Origin: an uncultured Treponema sp.
GTDB taxonomy: Bacteria; Spirochaetota; Spirochaetia; Treponematales; Treponemataceae
Assembly: GCA_946411505.1 (NCBI GenBank)
Contig: CAMKEG010000001.1
Span: 1-64,000 of the forward strand
DNA: 64,000 nt
Direction: 5' to 3'
How positions within the stretch are numbered: position 1 is the stretch's first letter; every line of letters starts with the position of its first letter. The notes under the pieces were generated by a model. The model had not been told where the DNA came from. It was given only the letters and a program-made list of their open reading frames with translations, and made no database searches. Shown in pieces: positions 41,226-49,692 of the stretch. Position numbers and translations under genes: made by a program.

Positions 41226-42826
41226 AGGATTCGATTTTAATTTTGGGCGCCGGAACGATGCAGCGGCCGGCGATTTTGGCCTCTAAAAAGCTGGGCTTGG
41301 AAATCTATGTCGTTGACGCAAACCCGGACGCGCCTTGCGTGGCGGACGCCGACCACTTTGAGCGCATCGACTTGAAAAACCGCGACGAAATCGCCGACTA
41401 CGCCCAAAGCCTTGCCGCCGGACAAAACTTGAAGGCTGTCTTCACGGCGGGAACCGATTTTAGCGCCAACGTCGCCTACGCCGCCCAAAAATGCGGCTTC
41501 AAGGGCCACAGCTACGAGGCCGCGGTCAACGCAAGCGACAAGGCCTTGATGCGCCAGTGCTTCAGGAACGCGCGGGTTCCCAGCCCCCATTTTATTTTGA
41601 TTGAAAAAAAATATTTGAAGAACACTTTGACGACGCAAATGGTCGGCGGCTTGAAGTTTCCCTATGTGGTCAAGCCTGTCGACAACATGGGCGCCCGCGG
41701 CTGCCGCATGGTCAGAAACCGCGACGAGCTTTTTGCCGCCGTTGACGACGCCCTTAAGTTTTCCCGAAGCGGCCGCGCCCTCTTGGAAGAATGCATGGAT
41801 GGGCCTGAGTTTTCGATAGACGCCATTGTCTATGACGGAACTTTCACGGTGACAGGATTCGCCGACAGGCACATATTTTTTGAGCCGTACTTTGTCGAGC
41901 TGGGCCACACAATGCCGACTAACATCGACTATCAAAAATACATCGAGCTTGTAAAAACTTTCGCGCTCGGAGCCAAGGCGCTGGGCCTTTCGCGCGGCGC
42001 GGCCAAGGCCGACATAAAGTGGACCGACAAGGGGCCGATGATTGGCGAAATCGCGGCGCGGCTTTCAGGCGGCTACATGTCGGGCTGGACTTTCCCTTAT
42101 TCAAGCGACTTGAACCTTACGGAGCAAGCGATTGAGGTCGCGCTCGGACGGCGGCCCGAAGTCCTTGAGTCCTACCGCTTTCCGTTGTCGGTCGAAGGCG
42201 CGCCCTTCCAAATGTTCGCCTACAATTCACAGCGCTCGTCGGCGGAGCGCGCCTGGATTTCCATTCCGGGCCGCGTAAAGGAAGTGGTCGGCTTGGCGGA
42301 CGCATCCAAGATACAGGGCGTAAGGGACATATTCCCAAGAGTCAAGGCCGGGGACCGGGTCGTCTTTCCGCGCAACAACGTGGAGAAGTGCGGCAACGTC
42401 GTTTCCGTCGCCGCGACTAGGGAGGAGGCCGTAAGCGCGGCCGAGCGCGCGATAAAGCGAATAACCGTCGTCTTGGAAAAAGGAAATCCGGAGACCGACG
42501 ACTTTTTAAGGATGAAGCGGGCAAAAGAGGAGGGCGCCTTTCCACCCGAAGCCTTCCAGCTTCCCAAGGAAGTGGAGCGGGCCTTTAACTTTGAGCTTGA
42601 CTGCGAGGCCGAGCGCAAGATAAGCGAGTTTGACTTGATTTCAAACTGCGTTCCGCATTCTTTGGTCTCGTGCCTGAAAATAAAGGATTGGAATTATTTG
42701 ACGCTCGGCGAAACCATTGAAAAATTTGACAAAATGAATTTAAATCATGGAGAGTTGAACTACAAAAAATTTTGGCTCGCGTTGATTCGCGGCGGAATTC
42801 AGGGGGCTTTGTATGTTTCAAAATAA
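41222..42826 (+). CDS. ATP-grasp carboxylate-amine ligase-like enzyme
   Basis: A 534-residue protein starting at MKDSILILGAGTMQRPAIL (ATG 41222, with AAGGAG seven bases ahead; the listed start is 24 bases earlier). The N-terminal preATP-grasp domain (about 1-110) includes VVDANPDAPC. The ATP-grasp domain (about 115-300) shows YVVKPVDNMGARGCRMV, LLEECMDGPEFSIDAIV and IGEIAARLSGGYMSG, with the Mg-binding Glu and Asn-equivalent region. The long C-terminal extension of about 200 residues is unassigned. Such enzymes join a carboxylate to an amine or thiol through an acyl phosphate. It overlaps the fusion gene by four bases (ATGA) and the amidase by 14, so it shares the glycoconjugate operon. The substrate is unknown. 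Confidence 0.8.
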   Translation: MKDSILILGAGTMQRPAILASKKLGLEIYVVDANPDAPCVADADHFERIDLKNRDEIADYAQSLAAGQNLKAVFTAGTDFSANVAYAAQKCGFKGHSYEAAVNASDKALMRQCFRNARVPSPHFILIEKKYLKNTLTTQMVGGLKFPYVVKPVDNMGARGCRMVRNRDELFAAVDDALKFSRSGRALLEECMDGPEFSIDAIVYDGTFTVTGFADRHIFFEPYFVELGHTMPTNIDYQKYIELVKTFALGAKALGLSRGAAKADIKWTDKGPMIGEIAARLSGGYMSGWTFPYSSDLNLTEQAIEVALGRRPEVLESYRFPLSVEGAPFQMFAYNSQRSSAERAWISIPGRVKEVVGLADASKIQGVRDIFPRVKAGDRVVFPRNNVEKCGNVVSVAATREEAVSAAERAIKRITVVLEKGNPETDDFLRMKRAKEEGAFPPEAFQLPKEVERAFNFELDCEAERKISEFDLISNCVPHSLVSCLKIKDWNYLTLGETIEKFDKMNLNHGELNYKKFWLALIRGGIQGALYVSK

Positions 42827-43859
42827 AATGAAGGCGGCGCGTTCTTTAGTTTTGTTCGCGCTTTTCGCGCTTTGCGGCCGCCTTTTCGCGCAAAGCCTTT
42901 CGCTTTTGGAACAGAGCGCGCAAAAGGGCCAGACCCTTTACTGGGACACATTGACGCAAAGCGGCGCCCTGGAAAAAAACGGAAAGCAAGTTTACTTCCG
43001 CGCCGGCTCAAACGTGATTTTGCTTGACAACGAGCGCTTCGCCTTCACCGACGCGCCGCAAGTTTCCGGCGGACAAATAATGGTCAGCCAAAAATTCATC
43101 CAAGACTCCGAGGAATGGTTTGAGCTAAGGTCCGCTGGCGGCGAAAACTTCAAGGTCGGCGCCATATTAATCGATCCCGGCCACGGAGGAAAAGACCCGG
43201 GCGCGTCGATGACGCATAAAATCAACGGAAAGAACGTCACGATAAAAGAAAAGGACGTCAACCTTTCCGTGGCCAAAATGCTCGCCGCCAGGCTAAGGAC
43301 GGCCTATCCGCAAAAGCAAATCATAATGACGCGCGACAAGGACGTTTTCATAAGCCTCCAGCAGCGCACCGAAATCGCCAACTCCGTAAAGCTCAAGGAC
43401 CACGAGGCCGTCCTTTACATTTCGATTCACGTCAACTCCTCGTTGGACAAAAAGGCGCGCGGCTACGAAGTTTGGTACCTTTCGCCCGGCTATCGAAGGA
43501 CAGTCCTTGACCACGGCAAGGCGGACGACCCCAAGCTTTTCCCGATTTTAAATTCGATGATGGAAGAGGAGTACACCACGGAAAGCATTTTGATCGCCAA
43601 GTTCATAATGGACGGCCTTGCCGCGCAAATCGGAAACCTAAGCTCGCCGCGCGGCATCAAGGCGGAGGAATGGTTTGTCGTCCGCAATTCCAACATGCCC
43701 AGCGTTTTGGTGGAAGTGGGCTTTGTCTCCAACTACGAGGAGGCCAAGCTTTTGAACGACGAAAGCTACTTGCAAAAAACAGCCTTTGGAATATATAATG
43801 GAATCGCCGCTTTTGTGACGCACTTCGAGCGTTCGCGCGGCTTTACGGGAACAAAATGA
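42813..43859 (+). CDS. N-acetylmuramoyl-L-alanine amidase (Amidase_3)
   Basis: A periplasmic zinc amidase that cleaves the bond between muramic acid and the stem peptide. A signal peptide (ARSLVLFALFALCGRLFAQ) precedes an N-terminal region of about 85 residues that resembles an AMIN/SH3-like anchor. The catalytic domain carries LIDPGHGGKDPGA (zinc His), then the Glu in KDVNLSVAKML, ISIHVNSS (second His) and VLVEVGFVSNYEEAKLL (catalytic Glu). The 348 residues fit the AmiC class. AGGGGG lies seven bases before the ATG. In treponemes an amidase-GerMN-flaA order is known, and it is the same here. A role in fitting periplasmic flagella through the wall is plausible. Confidence 0.92.
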   Translation: MFQNKMKAARSLVLFALFALCGRLFAQSLSLLEQSAQKGQTLYWDTLTQSGALEKNGKQVYFRAGSNVILLDNERFAFTDAPQVSGGQIMVSQKFIQDSEEWFELRSAGGENFKVGAILIDPGHGGKDPGASMTHKINGKNVTIKEKDVNLSVAKMLAARLRTAYPQKQIIMTRDKDVFISLQQRTEIANSVKLKDHEAVLYISIHVNSSLDKKARGYEVWYLSPGYRRTVLDHGKADDPKLFPILNSMMEEEYTTESILIAKFIMDGLAAQIGNLSSPRGIKAEEWFVVRNSNMPSVLVEVGFVSNYEEAKLLNDESYLQKTAFGIYNGIAAFVTHFERSRGFTGTK

Positions 43860-44326
43860 ATCTTAAGACTTTAATTCAAAAAATCAAGGGACCCAAGGAA
43901 ATTCTCGCGGCGGCTCTTGCGGCAATCTTTGTCTTTTCGCTCGCGGCCTATTTGGCCAAGACTCCAAAAATCCGCTACAGCTTCCGCTTCCAGTCCGTGG
44001 ACTCCGGGCGCGACAACATCGAGTGGCGGCTTTTGCCTTATAGAAAAGGCTCGCAAAAAGTTGTCCTTTATGTGGAGGAACTTTTGCTGGGCCCAAAAAC
44101 GGAGCGCAGCCGCCCGGTGTTCTCTCCGGGAACGAGGGTGGATTTTTGCTTTGAACGCGGCAAGGTCCTTTACGTGGGCCTCACTCCGGCCTTGCTGGAG
44201 AAGTCCGGAAACGCCAGCGAAATCATGGACGGAATCCAGCTTTTCAAGAAGAACGTGCGTTCCGCTTTTCCAAAATTCAAGCAAATCGAGATATACATCG
44301 ACAAAAAGGGTTTGATTGGAGATTAG
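43856..44326 (+). CDS. GerMN-domain membrane-anchored protein
   Basis: A 156-residue protein with one N-terminal membrane helix (ILAAALAAIFVFSLAAYLA) and a periplasmic C-terminal domain of the GerMN type (KVVLYVEELLLGPKTERSRP, FSPGTRVDFCFERGKVLYV, DGIQLFKKNVRSAFP). GerMN domains accompany cell-wall amidases in spore-formers and many other bacteria. The ATGA overlap with the amidase makes a paired function in peptidoglycan remodelling likely. The flaA promoter follows about 50 bases after the stop. Confidence 0.8.
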   Translation: MNLKTLIQKIKGPKEILAAALAAIFVFSLAAYLAKTPKIRYSFRFQSVDSGRDNIEWRLLPYRKGSQKVVLYVEELLLGPKTERSRPVFSPGTRVDFCFERGKVLYVGLTPALLEKSGNASEIMDGIQLFKKNVRSAFPKFKQIEIYIDKKGLIGD

Positions 44327-44375
44327 GCTTTGCGCGGGGGGAACGGCAAAAAAAATATTTTTTTTTGCAAAAACC

Positions 44376-44404
44376 TTGACAAAATCCCTTTCTTATTAGA
44401 TAAT
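44376..44404 (+). promoter_or_regulatory. Promoter of flaA
   Basis: TTGACA (44376-44381), 17 bp, GATAAT (44399-44404). This is a housekeeping-type promoter rather than a sigma-28 flagellar promoter. It is followed by a 53-base leader and AAGGAG before the ATG. Confidence 0.8.
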
Positions 44405-44457
44405 ATTAGAAAATAGACAAGGCTACATCTATAAAAATAATTAAAGGAGTTTTTCAA

Positions 44458-45552
44458 ATGAAGAGAACTTTCTATTTATTCGCGACAGCGCTTTTGCTCG
44501 CCGGTTCCTTGGCGTTCGCAGACGAGTCAATGCTCATCGACTTCACACAGCTTCAGGCTGACTGCTGCAACGATGACAACGGCAATCCGACGCAGAACAA
44601 ACGCACTGTAATGGATTTCTCTGTTGCAGCCGGCGCCACGTTCACCGACGACCAAAAAGACTTGATGAAGACCTCTCTTGCATTGCCTGAATGGGAAGTT
44701 TCTCTCAACTCTTCCGCCCGCAATGTTGGAAGCCTCGCGGATTCAAGAGTTGTCGCCGCCCCTGTAAAGGACAGCGCCAACGTTCCGTTCGCCGGAAAGC
44801 AGGTTATGGGCGTTCGCGTCATTTTCCCCGACTGGGCCAGCAACGCAAACGCGGTCATCCACCCTGCGTTCGACATTCCCGCCTACGAGCCTTTGGCTGA
44901 CGCCGACGACAACGGAGTTCGCCAGGAGCCCACAGACGAGCAGAAGGCTTCACAGAAGACTTTGTTCGAAGACGGCTTCGGAGTTGTAAAGAACGTCGGA
45001 ACGCTCAAGTCAATCGCCGTCACTACAATGGGCATGAACTATCCTCACTCATTGTACGTTCTTCTTAAGGACAACGACAACATCGAGCGCCGCTACTTCA
45101 TGGGCTACCTCGGATTCGACGGCTGGAAGACTTTGATTTGGAACAACCCCCAGTACATCTCTGAAATCCGCAACCGCGAAATTCGCGTATACCCGATTTA
45201 TCCTCGCGGACTTCCTTTCGTGAAGTTCGCTGGTTTCCAGGTTTGCCGCGACGGAGCCCACATCGGCGGAAACTACATCGGATACTTCAAGGACGTAAAG
45301 GTAATTTACGACAAAGCCTTGCTTACATCTGACCGCGACATCGCTGACGAAGACCTTTGGGGAATCATCACAAAGAAAGAGTCAGAGCGCCAGACTGCCG
45401 AGATGCAGCGCTTCGGCAACAAGCAGGTCAACCGCTATCTCGAAAAGGCTAAGTTGGCCACAGAAACTGAGTTCTCTAGCAGCTTGAACGAAGGATCTTC
45501 TTCTAACGCTCAGCAGAACTCTGGAGAAGCCGCTTCAGCCAGCGAGCGCTAA
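44458..45552 (+). CDS. flaA: Flagellar filament outer-layer (sheath) protein FlaA
   Basis: The sheath protein of spirochaete periplasmic flagella, exported by the Sec route around the FlaB core. The signal peptide is MKRTFYLFATALLLAGSLAFA, cleaved before DES. Family segments include MLIDFTQLQAD, LPEWEVSLNSSARNV, VMGVRVIFPDWASNANAVIHP, FVKNVGTLKSIAVT-like GVVKNVGTLKSIAVTTMGMN, and the C-terminal GGNYIGYFKDVKVIYDK. At 364 residues it is near the usual 350, with a Ser-rich tail. It has its own strong promoter and a terminator after the stop, suggesting high-level expression. Confidence 0.95.
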   Translation: MKRTFYLFATALLLAGSLAFADESMLIDFTQLQADCCNDDNGNPTQNKRTVMDFSVAAGATFTDDQKDLMKTSLALPEWEVSLNSSARNVGSLADSRVVAAPVKDSANVPFAGKQVMGVRVIFPDWASNANAVIHPAFDIPAYEPLADADDNGVRQEPTDEQKASQKTLFEDGFGVVKNVGTLKSIAVTTMGMNYPHSLYVLLKDNDNIERRYFMGYLGFDGWKTLIWNNPQYISEIRNREIRVYPIYPRGLPFVKFAGFQVCRDGAHIGGNYIGYFKDVKVIYDKALLTSDRDIADEDLWGIITKKESERQTAEMQRFGNKQVNRYLEKAKLATETEFSSSLNEGSSSNAQQNSGEAASASER

Positions 45553-45593
45553 TTCTCAGGAAACTTAGTTTCTTAAAGTTAGCTTCAGCATAA

Positions 45594-45624
45594 GGGTTGC
45601 CCAAAATTGCGGCAACCCTTTTTT
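45594..45624 (+). terminator. Intrinsic terminator after flaA
   Basis: GGGTTGCC and GGCAACCC flank a nine-base loop and are followed by six T, about 40 bases beyond the flaA stop. Confidence 0.9.
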
Positions 45625-45646
45625 CTTTGTGTTTTTAGAAGGCGAT

Positions 45647-46918
45647 ATGGATTCATCAATGCCCAGCAAAAGCAACATAGAAGAGCGCTACAACTCTTAC
45701 TATCCGATTTTTTCTTGCATTTTAAACAACATTCAAAATATGCTTGCTAGCGACTTGGATTTGAATCCTAGGCCAGTTCTAAAATCCAGGATAAAGTCTT
45801 TTAAAAGCTACTACGCCAAGGTCGTGCGCCAACGGTCGGACGAAATCTACCAAAAGGACCAGTTGGTTTGCTTGACCGACATGATTGGAATCCGCGTCGT
45901 ATGCGCCTTTTTGGAGGACATTCCGAGCGTCGTCAAGCAGATTTCCAGCAAGTACCAAGTTCGTGAAATTGAGCGCAAGGGCGAAAGCATGAGCTTCAAG
46001 GAATTTGGCTACGAGTCCGTTCATGTTTTGATAGAGATTCCTCCTGAATGCCTTGACTTGAGCGTCTTGAATCCAGGCCTTGTGGCTAAGCTTCCGATTC
46101 CAAAAGAATTGTGCTGCGAAATTCAAGTGCGGACGATTTTGCAAGACGCTTGGGCGGAGGTGGAGCACGAGCTTATATACAAGACCGAGTTCACTCCCTT
46201 TGACGCGCCGCTTAGAAGAAAGTTGGCCTGCGTCAACGCCTCGCTTTCTTTGGCCGACACAATCTTTCAGGAAATCCGCGACTACCAAAAGAATTTTCAG
46301 CGCGCGGTTGACGAGCGGCGCGAAAGCTTTTACCAAAAGGCCGACGTCATCACTGACCAAGAAAACGGCTTGCAGGCTCCCGCCGCCGCCGAACAAAAGC
46401 CCGAGGAAATTGGCCGCGTAAGCCCCTATGTCCGTGGTACGATAGACGACATGATTTTGCGCGCCCTGCAGGCGCACAACAGCGGCAACTTGGATTTGGC
46501 GGTCAACATTTATTCGGAAATACTTTCCTCGTCGTCGCAGTTGAACGACACTGTCCTTTCGGTAATCCACAAGCACCGGGGAATGGCCTTCTTTGCCCAG
46601 AACAAGTACCAGGAGGCGCTTGACGATTTTGAAAAGAGCGCCAATTACGGAAAGGACAATTTCCGCTCGATTTATTACATGGGAATCGTTTACGGCGTCA
46701 CCGGCCAAAACGAAAAGGCGCTTGAGGCCTTTACAAAGTCGCTTGAAATAAATTCGTTCCAGTCGCACGCCTATTACCGCCGGGCCTTGACTTACTACAA
46801 TTTGTCGGACTTTCAAAAGTCGCTTGAGGACCTTAACGCCGCCAGCCGCCTTGGCTTGGACAACGACGAGTGCAAGGCCCTGCGCGCCAAGCTCAACAAA
46901 AAGTTCGACATGATGTAG
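45647..46918 (+). CDS. Small alarmone synthetase-like RelA/SpoT domain fused to TPR repeats
   Basis: A 423-residue protein from ATG 45647 (AGAAGG ahead; the listed GTG start overlaps the terminator region). Residues about 25-225 are the RelA/SpoT (p)ppGpp synthetase domain without HD hydrolase, TGS or ACT domains: KSRIKSFKSYYAKV, LTDMIGIRVVCAF with the metal Asp, FGYESVHVLIEI, and EIQVRTILQDAWAEVEHELIYK. Residues about 270-420 are TPR repeats (HNSGNLDLAVNIYSEIL, FFAQNKYQEALDDFEKS, YGVTGQNEKALEAFTKSLE). It would pyrophosphorylate GTP/GDP in the stringent response, with the TPRs controlling it by protein contact or oligomerisation (inference). It lies between the flaA terminator and tRNA-Glu. 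Confidence 0.87.
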   Translation: MDSSMPSKSNIEERYNSYYPIFSCILNNIQNMLASDLDLNPRPVLKSRIKSFKSYYAKVVRQRSDEIYQKDQLVCLTDMIGIRVVCAFLEDIPSVVKQISSKYQVREIERKGESMSFKEFGYESVHVLIEIPPECLDLSVLNPGLVAKLPIPKELCCEIQVRTILQDAWAEVEHELIYKTEFTPFDAPLRRKLACVNASLSLADTIFQEIRDYQKNFQRAVDERRESFYQKADVITDQENGLQAPAAAEQKPEEIGRVSPYVRGTIDDMILRALQAHNSGNLDLAVNIYSEILSSSSQLNDTVLSVIHKHRGMAFFAQNKYQEALDDFEKSANYGKDNFRSIYYMGIVYGVTGQNEKALEAFTKSLEINSFQSHAYYRRALTYYNLSDFQKSLEDLNAASRLGLDNDECKALRAKLNKKFDMM

Positions 46919-46940
46919 CCGTTTTTTTTCGCGCCGCTAC

Positions 46941-46969
46941 TTGACACTTTTTCTCTTTTGCGCTAATAT
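46941..46969 (+). promoter_or_regulatory. Promoter of tRNA-Glu
   Basis: TTGACA (46941-46946), 17 bp ending TTTGCGC, and TAATAT (46964-46969). +1 falls about 20 bases before the tRNA. Confidence 0.8.
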
Positions 46970-46994
46970 CCCATTGTTGACTTTAAGTCAGCGT

Positions 46995-47066
46995 GTCTCC
47001 TTCGTCTAGTGGTTAGGACATCGGGTTTTCATCCCGACAACATGGGTTCAATTCCCGTAGGAGATG
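46995..47066 (+). tRNA. tRNA-Glu (anticodon TTC)
   Basis: The acceptor stem GTCTCCT pairs with AGGAGAT (one G-T pair). The D arm contains GTCTAGTGGTTAGGAC, the anticodon loop is TTTTCAT in stem CGGG/CCCG giving anticodon TTC, and the T arm is CATGGGTTCAATTCCCGTA. The discriminator is G and CCA is not encoded. A terminator follows within ten bases. Confidence 0.94.
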
Positions 47067-47073
47067 TGAACGG

Positions 47074-47108
47074 CGCGCAAAGCTTTTTGCTTTGGCGCTT
47101 TTTTTTTT
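47074..47108 (+). terminator. Terminator after tRNA-Glu
   Basis: GCGCAAAGC, a loop of five T, GCTTTGGCGC (one bulged G), then ten T. Confidence 0.85.
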
Positions 47109-47120
47109 GGGTGGGAAAAA

Positions 47121-49571
47121 ATGAGGGCGGAAGAGCGGATTTCGATGCCGGCAATCATCAAAATGCGGCGCGAGATTCAAGACGCCGGCGGAAACGAAGT
47201 TTTTTTTGTCGGACAAATCAACGAAAACTGCATTGTCACTTCCATAAAAGCCTGCGCGCGCGGAAACGAGCATAGCGTGGGCGTAAACTTTTTTGAAACC
47301 CGCGAGCCCTGCGTCTTCATCCACAACCATCCCGGCGGAGACCTTACGCCAAGCAACGCGGACATGGCCGTGGCCAGCCGAGCCAATGAAAACCTTTGCG
47401 GCTTTTTTATAGTTGACAACGACGTTCAAAGCGTTTATGTCGTGATGGAGGCCGTTCCGCCAAAAAAATTGCTCGCCCTTGACGAGGACGAGGCGGCCTC
47501 GTACATACAGGAAGGCGGCCCCTTAAGCAAAATGTCGGACAGCTTTGAGGAGCGCGGCGTCCAAGTCGAGCTTTTGCGGAACATCGCCCGCGCCTTCAAC
47601 GAAAACTCCGTCGCGGCCTTTGAGGCCGGAACTGGAGTCGGAAAAAGTTTCGCATATTTGATTCCGTCGATGCTTTGGGCCTTGAGAAACAAGGAGCGCG
47701 TCGTAATATCGACCGGAACAATCAACCTTCAGCAGCAGCTTAGCGAAAAGGACATTCCGGCCGCGAAGAAAATTTTGGGCGTTGACTTGAAGGCGGTTTT
47801 GCTTAAGGGCCGCAACAATTACGTGTGCCTGCGCCGCCTTGAGGAGCTTGGAAAGGAGCGCGACCTTTTTTCTACGGAAACCGAGGCCTTGGAAAAAATC
47901 GCCGAATGGGCGAAGACCAGTCCTAGCGGAAGCCGGAGCGACCTTTCGTTCAACCCAAGCGAAAACATTTGGGGCCGCGTTTGCTCGGAAAGCGACGCCT
48001 GCATGGGCATGCATTGCCCGTATCGCGACAAGTGCTTTGTGATGGCCGCGCGCAGGGAGGCGAGCGACGCCCAGCTTTTGGTCGTCAACCACCATCTTTT
48101 GTTCGCCGACATTGAAAGCCGGATGAACGCGGTGGGCTATGACGACGCGGCGGTTTTGCCGCCCTACAAGCGGATTGTTTTTGACGAGGCGCACGGAATT
48201 GAAAGCGCGGCCACAAGCTTTTTTAGCGAACAAGTGACGCGCTTTAAAATCATCAAGCAGCTTAACCTTTTGTACAGGGAGCGCCGCTCAAGCCTTGCGG
48301 GCTACATATTCACCTTGACGGCTCTTTCAAACGGCCCCGACAACACGGAGAAAGTGGGGGAGGCGGTCGGCCGCATAAAGGACTGCATTAAAAGCCTTGA
48401 AACCGCCGCCCTGGACCTTTTGGAAAACGAATGGACTTGCCGCCTTTACGAAAAAAACGCCGCGGCTTTTTCTCCGCTTCTTTCCTTGTTGACAAGCCTT
48501 GGAGGGGAGCTTAGCCGCCTTGTCGCCCTTGTCAGGGAAATTTGCGACAACGTTCCGGACGAGGACAAAACGGAAAACGCCTACTGGGAGACAAAGGCCG
48601 TCGCGCGGCGTTTGGAGGACGCGGCGGGCGTATGCAAGGACTTTAGCTTTTGGGACGAAAAGCGCGACCAAGTTTTTTGGATGCAAAAGCAGCGGCTTAA
48701 CGAGGAATTTGCCAAGGACGGGCTTCCGTTTTACGTCACGTTTTCCCGCACGCCCTTGGACATCGCGCCCTTGATGAACACCGGAGTCTTTGAGCCGATG
48801 GAAAGCGTCGTTTGCGCGAGCGCCACCTTGAAGATTGCCGGCGGCTTTGACTTTTGGATAAGAAGGACCGGCCTTTCCTTTGTGGATGAGGAGAGGATGA
48901 AAACGGCGGCCTTTGACTCTCCCTTTCCATACGACAAAAACGTCCTTTTTGCCTGCCCCAAGGACATTCCCTTTCCTGACAGCATAGAGTTCCAGCAATA
49001 CGTGGAGCTTTCCCTGATAAAGCTTATAAACGCCTCAAAAGGCCGCGCTCTCGTTTTGTTCACTTCCTACGATTCCCTAAAATCCGCCTACAGCACGTGC
49101 CAATACGAGCTTTCCAAGAACGGAATAAACGTCTTCAAGCAGGGGGACGACGACCGCTTCAGGCTCTTGGACAAGTTCAAAAACGACGAGACGAGCGCCC
49201 TTTTTGCCACCGACTCCTTTTGGCAAGGCATCGACGTTCCGGGCAGCTCCTTGAGCCAAGTGATTATCGTAAAGCTTCCCTTTAGCGTGCCCAACGACCC
49301 CGTTTTTGCGGCCCGGGCGGAAGAGGTTGAGCGGCGCGGCGGCTCGTCTTTCATGGAGCTGAGCGTTCCCGAGGCGGTGATAAAATTTAGGCAGGGCTTT
49401 GGCCGTCTGGCGCGCCGGTCCACCGACAAGGGTGCGGTTGTCGTCCTTGACCGCCGCGTGATGGAAAAGCGCTACGGCCGCATTTTTTTGGACAGCCTTC
49501 CCAAAACTATGCGAATGTATTCAAGCCTTGCGGAAATAACGGCCGCCGTCGAGGAGCTTTTGGGCGATTGA
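47121..49571 (+). CDS. DinG-type Fe-S helicase with N-terminal RadC-like JAB domain
   Basis: 816 residues. Residues about 10-125 are a RadC/JAMM-type fold with the metal motif HNHPGGDLTPSNAD. Residues about 150-816 are an XPD/DinG superfamily 2 helicase: Walker A AGTGVGKSFAYL, four Cys for an iron-sulfur cluster (CSESDACMGMHCPYRDKC), VVNHHLLFAD, the DEAH box FDEAHGIE, and motif VI RQGFGRLARRSTDKG. DinG unwinds R-loops and damaged or G-quadruplex DNA 5' to 3'. RadC-like domains occur with DNA repair and mobile elements, but their chemistry is uncertain. Fusing them suggests one repair function. The start at 47121 has GGGTGGG ahead; ATG 47145 is an alternative. It follows the tRNA-Glu terminator. 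Confidence 0.87.
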   Translation: MRAEERISMPAIIKMRREIQDAGGNEVFFVGQINENCIVTSIKACARGNEHSVGVNFFETREPCVFIHNHPGGDLTPSNADMAVASRANENLCGFFIVDNDVQSVYVVMEAVPPKKLLALDEDEAASYIQEGGPLSKMSDSFEERGVQVELLRNIARAFNENSVAAFEAGTGVGKSFAYLIPSMLWALRNKERVVISTGTINLQQQLSEKDIPAAKKILGVDLKAVLLKGRNNYVCLRRLEELGKERDLFSTETEALEKIAEWAKTSPSGSRSDLSFNPSENIWGRVCSESDACMGMHCPYRDKCFVMAARREASDAQLLVVNHHLLFADIESRMNAVGYDDAAVLPPYKRIVFDEAHGIESAATSFFSEQVTRFKIIKQLNLLYRERRSSLAGYIFTLTALSNGPDNTEKVGEAVGRIKDCIKSLETAALDLLENEWTCRLYEKNAAAFSPLLSLLTSLGGELSRLVALVREICDNVPDEDKTENAYWETKAVARRLEDAAGVCKDFSFWDEKRDQVFWMQKQRLNEEFAKDGLPFYVTFSRTPLDIAPLMNTGVFEPMESVVCASATLKIAGGFDFWIRRTGLSFVDEERMKTAAFDSPFPYDKNVLFACPKDIPFPDSIEFQQYVELSLIKLINASKGRALVLFTSYDSLKSAYSTCQYELSKNGINVFKQGDDDRFRLLDKFKNDETSALFATDSFWQGIDVPGSSLSQVIIVKLPFSVPNDPVFAARAEEVERRGGSSFMELSVPEAVIKFRQGFGRLARRSTDKGAVVVLDRRVMEKRYGRIFLDSLPKTMRMYSSLAEITAAVEELLGD

Positions 49572-49614
49572 CGCGCTTGGCGTCTTGGCGCCGCTTTCAA
49601 TTTATTTTTTTTAG

Positions 49615-49643
49615 TAGACAATTTTTAGATAGTATGTTATAAT
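49615..49643 (+). promoter_or_regulatory. Promoter upstream of the 49693 gene
   Basis: TAGACA (49615-49620), 17 bp ending in an extended-10 TGT, then TATAAT (49638-49643). TGGAGT lies some 12 bases before the ATG at 49693. Confidence 0.7.
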
Positions 49644-49692
49644 TGAAATTCAGGGAAGAGTGCTTCCTTTTACAATGGAGTAAAATACATAG

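Noticed and set aside
47009-47275. 88-residue ORF starting inside tRNA-Glu
   Set aside because: It starts in the tRNA, crosses its terminator, and overlaps the helicase gene out of frame.
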